A stretch of 64,000 nt of DNA from Mytilisepta virgata (taxonomy: Eukaryota; Mollusca; Bivalvia; Mytilida; Mytilidae), in contig CM051512.1 of NCBI GenBank assembly GCA_028015205.1, positions 7,314,255 to 7,378,254 on the forward strand, given 5' to 3'. The position numbers and the translations under genes were made by a program. This document shows, piece after piece, positions 37,201-45,159 of the stretch. Position 1 is the stretch's first letter, and each line of letters begins with the position of its first letter. Below the pieces are notes generated by a model. The model searched no databases, was not told the origin of the DNA, and saw only the letters and a program-made list of their open reading frames with translations.

Positions 37201-38679
37201 TTCTTTTCACCTTTAAATTAGATTTTGAAACACAGACTAAATCGTTACCATTTAAGTTATTTTGTTCTTTCCACCATTGAGTTGGTGATGAAAGTGACTA
37301 AAATATATAGCTGTAGTTTGTTTCCATGCAAGTTATTCTCATGATTCTTTCCTCTATAAGATTCGGCGTTGATATTATTTTATTAAACCGTCACCCCGCA
37401 AGTAGATATATGCGTCACACACGTCACCAATCTTGGTGAAACCAAAAATCAGTTGCCGAATAAATAGAAATGCTCCATACATGTTGAATCTCCGTAAATA
37501 ATGAGACAGTTAGTTTACCATCTTTGACAGTGAAGTTGATATATCTGTAACAGCTTGAGACACGAGTGGAATGGCCTTGGTTTTTGTGATGCAGGTCAGT
37601 AAAGCACCAAAAATGATTGAACAGTTGAGAACTGTAGTTAAATGTAATTTGAAATTTTCAAAGGTGATTGTAAAGAGCAGATGCTCAGGGGCAATGAAGA
37701 TGCAGATCCTGGTTATTATTTTATTTCTGTCCGCACACTTCAAAACGTTTCGCGGAAAGATGGTTTGAATCGTGTAATATTGTCTAAAGCGTAAATGCTG
37801 ACACGAATTGATATGAACCAATACTCAAATGTTTTGCCTTGGTTTTGTATTCGAATTTTCAGTATTTCACTAATTTTGTGGACTGCTGCGACTGAGCATT
37901 TCTGAAGTTCCTTGGCTTTGACTTTTGACACATAAAGTATAGAGACATTGTGTTAAGAATTGCTCCGTTACATTGCTTATTTATTACATAGGGCCAATGT
38001 CTGTTAGAGGAAAGCATGTTGCTGAAAATTCCATGTCTGAGTCATCAAAAGGTAAATAAGCGACAAAAACCCATAGAAAGCAAAGAGACTAAAACAAGGC
38101 AGCACAAAAACCATAACACCAACGAAAAATTACCAAAAAAACAGACAAAAAAAAAAAAAAAAAAAGACAAAGACAAAACAGGGGTCGAGATCAGCGCTCC
38201 GAAGTAGTATAATGGGTTTAGTAGCACACAGAAAAAAAAATGTTAAAAATCTCATTATATCCTGTTATACGTGACTCACCGTCAGGTTATGTCAATCTTG
38301 CGTCCACTGTAGGTTTAAAAGAAAACTGAACGATAAAAACAATCTGTGAATATCATATGACTGTGTGGGTAATAGGAGGGAGTAAAGATCTGAATAAGCA
38401 AAAGAATGCCGAAACAAAATTCATGAATGTAATACATGAAAGTAATAGTAAATTTGCTGTTTCTAATACCACGAACATTAGTTTCCTCTTGTCATGTTCT
38501 TCTAGTTTTTGCATTTTGTGGAATAAACGCTATTTTGCTTTTAATGACCATAAATTGTATAATTTGACCAAAACCTTTAATCAACAAACATGCATTAATC
38601 AGTTCTTATATCATTTTATTCAGTTGCTGAATCTGAAAAAAGGTCAAAGATAGTGCTGCATTTGCCAAGAGTATCATGA
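22213..38679 (+). CDS. HEPN-like N-terminal, multi-exon protein of about 802 aa (whole gene, spliced)
   Basis: Exons: 22213-22218, 22906-23601, 25479-25524, 26873-26917, 28553-28648, 29686-29847, 30198-30314 (or 30335), 31124-31435, 32094-32531, 32788-32871, 33221-33301, 34762-34842, 35684-35731, 36861-36941, 37992-38051, 38624-38679. All have GT-AG borders, and exons 4-15 are each a multiple of three with phase-1 introns on both sides. Residues 3-234 look like the DZIP3-type HEPN domain common in bivalve proteins, with Cys pairs (PCC, CIC) and R155-N156, but the His of the RNase motif RN-x3-H is absent. Residues 494-639 hold two CxxC pairs, a proline run and a predicted coiled coil; the rest is polar, low complexity and basic. 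Function unknown; an innate-immunity or RNA-related role is only a guess from the HEPN resemblance. Confidence 0.65.
22906..23601 (+). CDS. HEPN-like gene exon 2 (domain exon)
   Basis: 232 codons, phase 0 on both sides, acceptor ATCATAG, donor GTAATA. Begins DSEEVRRANFFKIIIFLVDI, with DVFRKYIRKKL, CC/C/C/CHCIC-type cysteines and LDLTTCYCLI then EQRNSVNKRL. The hydrophobic helices and RN pair suggest a HEPN fold. Confidence 0.75.
24290..24535 (+). repeat. interspersed repeat fragment (mussel-type)
   Basis: Block around CTTCCGGAGCACCTGAGTCT that I recognise from memory as part of a frequent mussel repeat. It lies in intron 2 of the HEPN-like gene. Confidence 0.4.
25049..25402 (+). repeat. interspersed repeat (mussel-type), nearly full
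   Basis: Runs from ACCACTGTCCCAGGTTAGAG, through a G-run and GGGATCCCGCTAACATGTTT, GGCCGTTAGTTTTCTCGTTT and GCTGACTATGCGGTATGGGC, to GAGAGTTGTCTCATTGGCAA. I recognise this as one of the commonest dispersed repeats of Mytilus, and use it as evidence of origin. Confidence 0.6.
25479..25583 (+). CDS. HEPN-like gene exon 3, with alternative terminal form
   Basis: Acceptor TTCTTCAG, phase 0: NMDIEAVEGSTVEEA. A donor at 25525 (GCAA|GTGAAG) makes it a phase 0-to-1 exon that fits exon 4. If unspliced it reaches a TAA at 25581-25583, giving a 250-aa short protein. Confidence 0.55.
   Translation, partial: NMDIEAVEGSTVEEASEDESHLNSAISIFNCKKN
26386..26590 (-). repeat. inverted single copy of the 380-bp repeat
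   Basis: Reverse complement of the core of the tandem repeat at 50261-51307 (shared AATAACAATCCAAAGATACT, then GGAGTTACCTCTCATCAGCA), with several substitutions. Confidence 0.85.
26873..26917 (+). CDS. HEPN-like gene exon 4
   Basis: 45 bp, phase 1-1, acceptor CATCTGCAG, donor GTAAGT. Encodes STSDEREVKSLVLC. Confidence 0.5.
28553..28648 (+). CDS. HEPN-like gene exon 5
   Basis: 96 bp, phase 1-1, acceptor TGTTGCAG, donor GTACAT. Encodes VIMIDLVNDRDGVQTAVERL. Confidence 0.6.
29686..29847 (+). CDS. HEPN-like gene exon 6
   Basis: 162 bp, phase 1-1, acceptor CGTTTTAG, donor GTATTG. Encodes a polar segment with VQTRVPVFSDVIISGANAPT and a Lys/Glu-rich stretch. Confidence 0.65.
30198..30335 (+). CDS. 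HEPN-like gene exon 7, two possible donors
   Basis: Acceptor TTTAATTAG. Donors at 30315 (GTACTG) and 30336 (GTATGT) both leave phase 1, giving 117 or 138 bp. Acidic, Thr-rich sequence such as TDIGTNTDLTEESDKQSDG. Confidence 0.6.
30669..30801 (-). mobile_element. tRNA-derived SINE, copy 4, 5'-truncated
   Basis: Only the tail half of the SINE is present; the tRNA-like head is absent. It is nevertheless flanked by a 15-bp target duplication, TGTTTTGCTTGTTTA at 30654-30668 and TGTTTTCCTTGTTTA at 30802-30816 (one mismatch), so it was truncated at insertion. Confidence 0.9.
31124..31435 (+). CDS. HEPN-like gene exon 8
   Basis: 312 bp, phase 1-1, acceptor AATTACAG, donor GTGAGT. Encodes an ordered-looking domain (EISVVITGKTRWQNTAIVKK; later SGTVFKNRPNLRNSLSDFFH) that I do not recognise. 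Confidence 0.75.
31590..31797. mobile_element. palindromic MITE, copy 3
   Basis: Third copy of the TACTGTAAATT... family, ending TTTCCGAATTTACAGTA, in intron 8 of the HEPN-like gene. Confidence 0.85.
32094..32531 (+). CDS. HEPN-like gene exon 9 (coiled coil and CxxC pairs)
   Basis: 438 bp, phase 1-1, acceptor GATTTGCAG, donor GTAAGT. Contains CLQC, a PPPPLP run, CKEC and a C-terminal heptad-like stretch (LQLSNEIDQKTRLVSSLQTD). Confidence 0.8.
32788..32871 (+). CDS. HEPN-like gene exon 10
   Basis: 84 bp, phase 1-1, acceptor TATTTCAG, donor GTACAT. Ends YTRPTS, a motif echoed by the end of exon 11 (TERPIS). Confidence 0.65.
33221..33301 (+). CDS. HEPN-like gene exon 11
   Basis: 81 bp, phase 1-1, acceptor TAATTCAG, donor GTATTA. 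Proline-rich: EPPEVLTRLPPLPKSSGQYL. Confidence 0.65.
33349..33430 (-). repeat. tRNA-like SINE head fragment, second family
   Basis: The minus strand reads a B-box-like GGTTTGATCCCC within AAGGTTCCGGGTTTGATCCC, in a context unlike the main SINE family of this window. No flanking duplication was found. Confidence 0.35.
33702..33772 (+). CDS. possible alternative terminal exon of HEPN-like gene
   Basis: After a CCATTACAG acceptor, phase-1 entry reads ERQLTKIGLPFKYFKKQTNL then a TAG at 33770-33772. There is no donor before the stop. It could end a shorter isoform or be a chance acceptor. Confidence 0.3.
34240..34508 (-). mobile_element. tRNA-derived SINE, copy 5
   Basis: Full-length copy in intron 11 of the HEPN-like gene with a perfect 13-bp target duplication CTGACCTGAAGTG at 34227-34239 and 34509-34521. 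A C-run lies at the head end. Confidence 0.94.
34762..34842 (+). CDS. HEPN-like gene exon 12
   Basis: 81 bp, phase 1-1, acceptor TTTTTCAG, donor GTAAAG. Basic: QVLKKSKIPTTSITNKKYLS. Confidence 0.65.
35684..35731 (+). CDS. HEPN-like gene exon 13
   Basis: 48 bp, phase 1-1, acceptor GTTGACAG, donor GTATGT. Encodes FLPSRNLPVLRYSYS. Confidence 0.6.
36150..36598 (+). mobile_element. LINE 3'-end fragment
   Basis: Degenerate C-terminal knuckle (DEYHFFLHC-like, with stops) and a 3' tail with CGTTTAACCCCCATGGCTAT and ACAATAAAGTTCAATAATAA. Homologous to the minus-strand fragment at 12760-13160. Confidence 0.65.
36861..36941 (+). CDS. HEPN-like gene exon 14
   Basis: 81 bp, phase 1-1, acceptor ATTATAG, donor GTAAGT. 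Encodes SRSKGPIKIPFFPPLDSVVK then LTKSLP. Its 3' half with the donor is repeated in decayed form downstream to about 37406. Confidence 0.65.
36890..37406 (+). repeat. decayed tandem copies of exon 14 end and its donor
   Basis: Starting with the exon itself (CCGCCATTGGATTCGGTGGT then ACTAAATCGTTACCAAGTAAG), about seven diverged units of 55-80 bp follow. They share TTCTTTCCRCCATT, TTCGGTRGTGAA, ACTAAACCGTT and a GTAAGT-like end. Confidence 0.7.
37992..38051 (+). CDS. HEPN-like gene exon 15
   Basis: 60 bp, phase 1-1, acceptor TTACATAG, donor GTAAAT. Encodes PMSVRGKHVAENSMSESSK. Confidence 0.55.
38624..38679 (+). CDS. HEPN-like gene exon 16 (stop exon)
   Basis: Acceptor TTTATTCAG, phase-1 entry: AESEKRSKIVLHLPRVS then TGA at 38677-38679. 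A further donor at 38697 (GATAG|GTAATA) suggests a spliced 3' UTR. Confidence 0.6.
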
Positions 38680-38717
38680 AACGCTAGCGTCGATAGGTAA
38701 TATTTTAAAGATATCAA

Positions 38718-38864
38718 TTTTATAGAAATAAATACGTTACCATCACAAATTTAGATAACAGGTACAAGCGGCTTACATGAACCGGAAACCAGACAAAAGA
38801 AAACTGATAACCTCCAGCCTGACTGACCCCTGACGCACCTGCGCGCCAAATCTACATTTTTTTT
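38718..38864 (+). repeat. DIRS left inverted terminal repeat
   Basis: Contains AGATAACAGGTACAAGCGGC and ends near CGCGCCAAATCTACATTTT. It is the reverse complement of 43904-44040 with only a few differences. Confidence 0.93.
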
Positions 38865-38972
38865 CCGGTTTCCCTTGCGGCAGCACGTGAATCACAGGAG
38901 AGAAATTTTTTTCCAACTTTTGGAAACTAGACAATTAACATAAGTATATAAAAAGTCAGGTAATATTTAACC

Positions 38973-41920
38973 ATGGACAATAATGAGGATTTTGATTATG
39001 AAAGCCATGATAATGATTTAAATGGTGAGTTGTTAAGCCAGTTAACATACACCAGCTCTTTGGATGTTTTGTGGGGAAGGGAAGGACAGGCCATACCTTC
39101 CTCCAATTCTGCTTTCCCTGGGTCAGTAGAGTGTTTCGGAGAGGTTCCCAGACAAGAGTTTTCTCCTTTTGTCACCAGCCATGTGCTTTCCTCTTCTGTA
39201 CCTGGGACTTCTCAGGCTAGGTTCATCCGCCCACCTCCCAGAACCACGCATACATTAGGTAGGCCTGTGGAAACAACGCTTGTTTCTACTTGTTCAGGGG
39301 TCAGAAGTTCCACCTTTGCCAGGTCTAGGTGGCCTACACCTTTTGCCTACCCCAATCCTTCCACTATGCATCCTTTCTGGCCTGGGATGTATTATCCTCC
39401 CTACAGTCAGCCTAGTCAACCTACTGCTCTAGATGTTTCTTTGTCAGAGTCCATTAAGAAACTCACAACCTCCTTAACTTCTTTTCAGGCTACAGTTAAG
39501 ACAGAGTTTAAGAAGGTAGGTGACAGGCTTAAGCTTGTGGAGGACAGGTCTAGTGGAAATAGTGATGTAGGTGGTAATCTTCCTTCCAGTGCTTCTGGTA
39601 TGGAGATTGAGGATGACTCTATTTCCATTGCTCCTAGGAGTCAGGAAGGAAATTTTTCTGAGGTTGATGAGGAGGTTAGTTCACCAGTACGTTCGAGGCC
39701 CTGTGCTTCGGGTTCTACTGGTGACCTTTCTGGTGATGAGGCAATTTCAGGAGAGGATGAAGGTCCTTCTCCTCCTTTGTCACACAGAGAATTGTTGAGG
39801 TCTAGAGTTTACGCTATTAGGCGTGAACTCTCTCAGATTCCTATGTCTTCTCCTCCTCGTCAGGTTTTGGCACCTTCAGATTTCATGTCTTGTTCTGGGC
39901 TAGTTAAGGATAAACCTAAAGGGTATAAATCCTTTCCAGAATCTGGTCACACGAAATCTTCCCTTGACTTTGTTAATGAGTCTATTGGAGAGTTTCATTC
40001 CAGCAAGGGTTCTGGGAATAGGTTTAATGGCTTTGGTCCTACTACTTTTCCTGTGTCTAAAGTAAAAGTTAAGGATTTTGCCATCCATGATTCCTCTCTG
40101 GGTAAAGGTTGTCCTTCTTGCGACAGGGCTTATTCTTCCTTGTTGGGTACTAAACCTGTAGAAGGTCTTACCCTTAACCAGTCCCTTTGGTCTAAGTCGG
40201 AGGGTAATCTTCGACTAGCTTCTAGTATTCTTGGCACAGCAGAGCATTTTCTGGCTGCTGCTGGTTCCTTGCTGAAGGACAAGGGTGAAGGTTTTGATGA
40301 GCTCAAGACTTTTCTTCTTCAGGTTGATCAAAGTCTTGGTTCTACTCAACTGCTGTTGATGGGTACCTTGGCTAATTTCTCTATGTCTAAACGACAGGAG
40401 ATTTTAGACAAGACCTCTTTGTCTGAACACCTTAAGGAGTCTCTATTATTCTCTCCTTTGGTGAAGGATAAACTGTTTGGTTTTCCTATCAGCAAGCTCC
40501 AGGAAGAGGTGAACAAAGGTCCTCAGAACGTTAAGGTTAACGTTCAGGTTTCGGGTAATCAGAGGAAAGTCACGTCTGTAACTACCTCCTCTCATTCTAG
40601 TTCTGTTAACAAGAGAGGTTCTAACACTGCTGGTCAAAAAGGCGTTCTGGCACTTCTAAATCTACTCCTGCTTCTGGTAAAAAAGCCAAAGTGGAGAAAG
40701 GTGGTAAGTCTGGAAAATGATGGTCTTTCCCCTCTGTCAGTACAGATTCCCACAGAGGAGGAGTTCCCTGCACCTCTTCCTCATGTTCCAGTGGGAGGCA
40801 GATTAACCCATTTCCTAGACCAGTGGAAACTGGTCACTTCAGACAAATGGGTTCTCTCTGTACTGCAGAGGGGTCTGGAACTTCAGTTTCAAGAGTTCCC
40901 ACCTTTATCGTCAGTTCCTCTCAGTCTTTCTTTGACAAGGGATCCTCACAGAAATCTTCTTCTGGAAGAGGAAATTCTTACTCTTCTTCAGAAGGGTGCT
41001 ATAGAGGAAGTGAGTCTTCCTCTTTCTCCAGGATTTTATTCCCGTCTGTTTTTAGTTCCGAAAAAGAATGGGAAAATGAGGCCAGTGATAGACCTGTCTG
41101 TACTGAACAGACATTTGATTGTCCCTCATTTCAAGATGGAAACCAACAGGTCCATCAGGGGCTCCATTCAGCCAGGGATGTGGACTACTTCTTTGGACCT
41201 CACAGATGCTTATTTCCATATTCCTATAGCTCCTTCTTTCCGGAAGTTTCTAAGGTTTGCCTGGAAAGAGAAGGTTTATGCTTTCAAAGCAATGCCTTTT
41301 GGCCTGTCTACTGCCCCTCTAGTTTTCACCAGAGTGTTTCAGGCAGTGGTCTCTCATCTTCACAGTCAGTCGATCCTAATTCATTCTTATCTGGACGACT
41401 CGCTTCTGAAGAACAGCTCGGCTTCTCTTCTGAAAGTTCATACTCGGCAAACCATCAGTTTGATTCTCAAGTTGGGTTTCCTTATTTCCTGGAAGAAGTC
41501 GGAGATTTCCCCCAGTCAGAATTTCATCTTTTTGGGGGAACATTACAGGACGGATTTGGGCCTAGTTTTTCCTCCAGAGGAGAAAGTTCTAGCTCTAAGT
41601 CTTCGGATCAACACTTTTCTTCAAGTGTCGTCTGTTCCAGCTCGTCAGTTTCTTCAACTGATCGGGTTCCTTATTTCTCTCATGGATGTGGTACCTCTGG
41701 GTCGACTTCATATCCGTCCCATTCAGTGGTATCTGAAGGAATTTTGGCACCCAGTTTCTCAACTCTGGGATGCCTCAATTCCAGTTTTTCCGAGACTATT
41801 CCCTCTTCTACTTTGGTGGTCTCAGAGGTGGAACCTGTTAAGAGGTCTACCTCTAGAACCCCCTATTCCTTCTCTGACTCTGTTTACGGATGCATCAATG
41901 ACAGGTTGGGGGGGGGGGGA
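38973..41920 (+). CDS. DIRS Gag-like plus reverse transcriptase frame, ends in a broken RNase H
   Basis: Open from the ATG MDNNEDFDYESHDNDLNGEL to a stop just after the G-run. Residues 1 to about 555 are Ser/Pro-rich Gag-like. After an A-run at 40636-40640 the next frame shows a basic, Gag-like tail ending in a TGA at 40718-40720, so the single fused frame is probably the result of a one-base change and Gag and Pol were originally separate overlapping frames. RT motifs follow: RPVIDLSVLN, SLDLTDAYFHIPI, AFKAMPFGLSTAPL and SYLDD (S805-D809). RNase H starts with LFTDASMTGW near residue 973. The frame then breaks at a 12-G run (41908-41919) and closes in a TAG. Confidence 0.9.
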
Positions 41921-42835
41921 TATTTAGAGGGAAGGACGATCTCGGGTCAGTGGAACTCCTCCCATCTAGGTCTACATATCAATGTGTTAGAGATGACAGC
42001 AGTTCTTTTGTCCTTGAGACATTTTCAAGAATGCATTCAAGGTCAATCTCTACTGATAGCATCAGACAACACCACAGTGGTAGCTTATCTCCAGAATCAA
42101 GGGGGAACTCACTCTTTTTCCCTTTATCTTCTGGCAAAGGAGATTCTCCTCCTCTGCAACAGTCTTCAGACAGTAGTCTCAGTAAGACATGTTCCAGGGG
42201 ATCAGAACATTTTGGCGGATGCTCTCTCGCGCAACTGTGTCCCAGTGAACACAGAACGGGAATTGCATCCCTCAGTTTTTCAGGCGATAGTGTCGAGATG
42301 GGATCGCCCTCTGATAGACTTGTTCGCAACCAGTCTGAACTGCAAACTGGAGACTTTTGTTTCCCCTGTTCCAGATCAGAAGGCATGGGCGGTAGATGCA
42401 CTGAGCATATCTTGGAAAGGGATGTTCAATTACATCTTCCCCCCTTTTCGTCTCCTCACTCAAATTCTGTTCATGATTCGTCAAGATGCTTGCAAGACCA
42501 TTCTTATAGCTCCTGCTTGGCCAAGACAGTCTTGGTTTCCAGAGCTTCTTCTACTGTCTTGTGCAAGACCTCTTCTTCTTCCTTTAAGAAAAGATCTTCT
42601 CTCTCAATTCAAAGGAAGGAAAGTGCATCAGAATCTCGAAAAGCTTCATCTTCACGCTTGGTTACTGTCAGGAGATCCATTAGTCAGAAAGGATTTTCTG
42701 AAAGAGCAACCAATCGCATGTGCAGATCAGTTAGACAGTCAACAGGACTTGTCTATGACTCCAAATGGTCAATCTTCTCTTCTTGGTGTGTGTCAGAACA
42801 GATTGATCCTCTCAGAATCTCTGTTCAGCAGTTAG
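41920..42835 (+). pseudogene. DIRS RNase H continuation and methyltransferase-like region (shifted frame)
   Basis: After the 12-G run RNase H continues in a different frame with the remaining catalytic acids: NVLEMTAVLL (Glu), IASDNTTVVAYL (Asp) and ILADALSRN (Asp). Then comes the conserved DIRS region beginning RWDRPLIDLFATSLN, with FNYIFPPFRLL and ILIAPAWPRQSWF, ending at a TAG at 42833-42835. The same frame is open upstream to 40823 but there it is only the shadow of RT. Because the break is in a G-run, it may be a sequencing error rather than a real mutation. Confidence 0.85.
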
Positions 42836-43725
42836 CAGATTTCTTCGTGTTCCTTTTTGAAGAGAAAAATTATTCTCCTTCCACTATAAAGGGATATAGA
42901 TCTGCCATTGCTCGGACTATACACCTTTCTGGAGGTCCTGATTTCGGTCAAGATGAGTTTTTATCTATGTTGATTAAAAACTTTTCTATTGAACGTCCAA
43001 GACAAAGGCGCCTTGTTCCTTCTTGGGATTTGGGTTTAGTTCTCAAGTCGTTACAGTTGTCTCCTTACGTTCCTTTGGACAGCATTTCTTTGAAGTTTTT
43101 GTCATATAAATGCTGTTTTTTATTGGCTTTGGCTACGGGTCGGAGAAGAAGTGAACTCCATGCTCTCTCTATTTCCGACTCTTGTCTTCGCTTTTCAGCC
43201 GACAAGTCCTCAGTTACTCTTTTAACTGATCCAGCTTTTTTAGCTAAAAATCAGTTGAGCGATAAGGGTTCTGGCTTGATCGTAGTGCCTGCTCTTCCTT
43301 CTCAGTTTTCCAGAAGTCTTTGTCCCGTTCATATACTGGAGGTTTATTTGAAACGCTCTTCTAGTATTAGGGACAAAGATTCCCTTAGACTGTTTGTGCC
43401 TATCAAAAAAGGACAAAAAGACATCTCAGCTAAATCTGTTTCTAGTTGGGTGTGTAATACTGTCCTTCAGGCTTACAAATCTGAAGGTATTCCCTTATGG
43501 AAAGATCAGGTTAAAGCTCATGAAGTTAGGGCTGTTGCCTCTTCCTGGAGTATTTTCAATTCTGCCTCTTTATCAGAGATCTTGTCAGCAGGTTTCTGGA
43601 GGTCTGAAAATATTTTTTTCTATCATTACCTTCGGTCTATGCAACAGCATTCTGATAACCTCTATGCCTTGGGGCCTCTAGTTTCGGCGCAAAAATTTGT
43701 TTTCCCTCCTGTGGATTCCCAGTAG
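42640..43725 (+). CDS. DIRS tyrosine recombinase
   Basis: The frame is open from 41950 to the TAG at 43723-43725, but the part before about 42640 overlaps Pol and is likely a shadow. Recognisable core-binding region: DSKWSIFSSWC, ADFFVFLFEEKNYSPSTIKG. The catalytic domain shows ATGRRRSELHAL (first Arg), HEVRAVASSW (His at 43519, Arg at 43528, HxxR) and FFYHYLRSM (Tyr nucleophile). It cuts and joins the circular cDNA into the genome. The 5' limit of the protein is uncertain. Confidence 0.9.
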   Translation, partial: KASSSRLVTVRRSISQKGFSERATNRMCRSVRQSTGLVYDSKWSIFSSWCVSEQIDPLRISVQQLADFFVFLFEEKNYSPSTIKGYRSAIARTIHLSGGPDFGQDEFLSMLIKNFSIERPRQRRLVPSWDLGLVLKSLQLSPYVPLDSISLKFLSYKCCFLLALATGRRRSELHALSISDSCLRFSADKSSVTLLTDPAFLAKNQLSDKGSGLIVVPALPSQFSRSLCPVHILEVYLKRSSSIRDKDSLRLFVPIKKGQKDISAKSVSSWVCNTVLQAYKSEGIPLWKDQVKAHEVRAVASSWSIFNSASLSEILSAGFWRSENIFFYHYLRSMQQHSDNLYALGPLVSAQKFVFPPVDSQ

Positions 43726-43745
43726 TCTGTAGGGGGATTCACATT

Positions 43746-43846
43746 CTGTTATCTAAATTTGTGATGGTAACGTATTTATTTCTATAAAAATGTAAATTTT
43801 AGAATTAAATTTTAGTTTTGTTAAATAAATACTTACCATCACAAAT
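43746..43846 (+). repeat. DIRS internal complementary region
   Basis: The first half (to about 43789) is the reverse complement of the left terminal repeat's outer end, the second half of the right repeat's outer end. They meet at a short T/A-run, the expected template for the circle junction. Confidence 0.9.
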
Positions 43847-43903
43847 GTGAGGTCCCTCCCACCTCCCCTTCATCCCCCCTTTTTTGGTCTGCTTGTTTGG
43901 ATT

Positions 43904-44078
43904 AAAAAAAGATGTAGATTTGGCGCGCAGGTGCCTCAGGGGTCAGTCAGGCTGGAGGTTATCAGTTTTCTTTTGTCTGGTTTCCGGTTCATGTAAGCCG
44001 CTTGTACCTGTTATCTAAATTTGTGATGGTAAGTATTTATTTAACAAAACTAAAATTTAATTCTAAAATTTACATTTT
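43904..44078 (-). repeat. DIRS right inverted terminal repeat
   Basis: Contains GCGCGCAGGTGCCTCAGGGG and ends AAAATTTACATTTT. It is about 30 bp longer at the outer side than the left repeat, as is typical for DIRS elements. Confidence 0.9.
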
Positions 44079-44128
44079 GAAATCGGGAAATTCGCATTCA
44101 GATCGAATATTTTGTTCTTTTTTGTAAT

Positions 44129-44438
44129 AGTCCTACACTGTTACATAGCATCATGGGAGTAGTATCTGCCGTGGAAAGCACGCATGATCTAGTCTTACAT
44201 TGTTACATAGTATCATGGGAGTAGTATCCGCCCTGAAAAGCAAGCACGATCTAGTCTTACATTGTTACATAGCATAATGGGAGTAGTATCTGTCGTGGAA
44301 AGCACGCATGATCTAGTCTTACATTGTTACGTAGCATCATGGGAGTAGTATCTGCCCTGAAAAGCACGCACGATCTAGTCTTACATTGCTACATAGCATC
44401 ATGGGAGTAGTATCTGCCGTGGAAAGCACGCACGATCA
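44129..44438. repeat. 62-bp minisatellite, 5 units
   Basis: AGTCTTACATTGTTACATAG recurs at 44129, 44191, 44253, 44315 and 44377, exactly every 62 bp. Units alternate between GTGGAAAGCACGC and CTGAAAAGCA forms. Confidence 0.95.
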
Positions 44439-44666
44439 TTGATGCTGAGTTTTTGGGATCTCAAACATTCATCTGAACCACATGATTGCACTGTGCCTAT
44501 AAAAATGACGGATTGTGATAAAACATTATGTATTTAAAAATGACGAGGTTAACTGTTTAGTGGGTTAGATTTGACTTAACATTGTGATATCACACTTCCG
44601 GAAATGAGTCAACCACCGGAAATAAGTCAATCTATTACATCTATTATATCTTTTCTCTCTTTTCAG

Positions 44667-44708
44667 ATGAAATCACAGGATGAGTTAATGAATGATATCC
44701 TCCAATGA
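44667..44708 (+). other. possible 3'-UTR exon of HEPN-like gene
   Basis: A strong acceptor TTTTCTCTCTTTTCAG precedes ATGAAATCACAGGATGAG. Together with the donor at 38697 it would place the whole DIRS element in a 3'-UTR intron. No cDNA support. Confidence 0.3.
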
Positions 44709-45159
44709 ACTAATATTCCAAAAGGAACTCGTACACTTATCTCTACCATTTATTACCTACAACAAATTCTGATTAGTAATTCTAGAATTTATTTATTACC
44801 TGCTCCGGTTTTTGACATGAGCTATGTCTCTTTAATGTATGAAGGCCAATTTTTTCCTGCATCAATTTATTCTACAAGGAAAATGACGCGATTTGGATCA
44901 ACCCAAGACTTTAAAATTGGCATTTCCTGTTTCTCCGTTAGACTTATAGAATGAAGAGTTTGGCGATCTATTTGGGTTGGGTGAAATATTTTCCAGGATG
45001 TTACTTCAGGAGTTAAAAGTTTAAAATCCAACTCCAAATATGATTCTAGTATAAGTGTTGCTTAAATTCGTATTGCATCGACGTCCTGAATATAGTACTA
45101 GTACTTAATTTTATTTATAAGGCCAAACAATATTGTCAAACATGTTCTACAGGCATTTT
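44709..45159. other. intergenic between HEPN-like gene/DIRS and V-SINE-like copy
   Basis: AT-rich with no supported exon, RNA gene or clear repeat. Confidence 0.35.

Larger units (their letters stand above)
38718..44078 (+). mobile_element. DIRS-type tyrosine-recombinase retrotransposon, nearly complete
   Basis: About 5.36 kb. Inverted terminal repeats lie at 38718-38864 and 43904-44078, and an internal complementary region at 43746-43846 matches the outer ends of both. Reading frames in order: Gag-like, RT with YLDD, RNase H, a methyltransferase-like region, then an overlapping tyrosine recombinase. DIRS elements integrate by recombination and make no target duplication; none is seen. High similarity of the terminal repeats (few differences) points to a recent insertion. 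Two frame breaks sit in homopolymers (see frame entries). Confidence 0.95.

Noticed and set aside
40823..41919. Upstream half of the 670-aa frame
   Set aside because: Ser-rich shadow of the RT frame; RT motifs are in the other frame.
41950..42640. N-terminal half of the 591-aa recombinase frame
   Set aside because: It overlaps the RNase H and methyltransferase-like frame and is Ser-rich in the manner of an out-of-frame translation; only the part from about 42640 resembles a recombinase.
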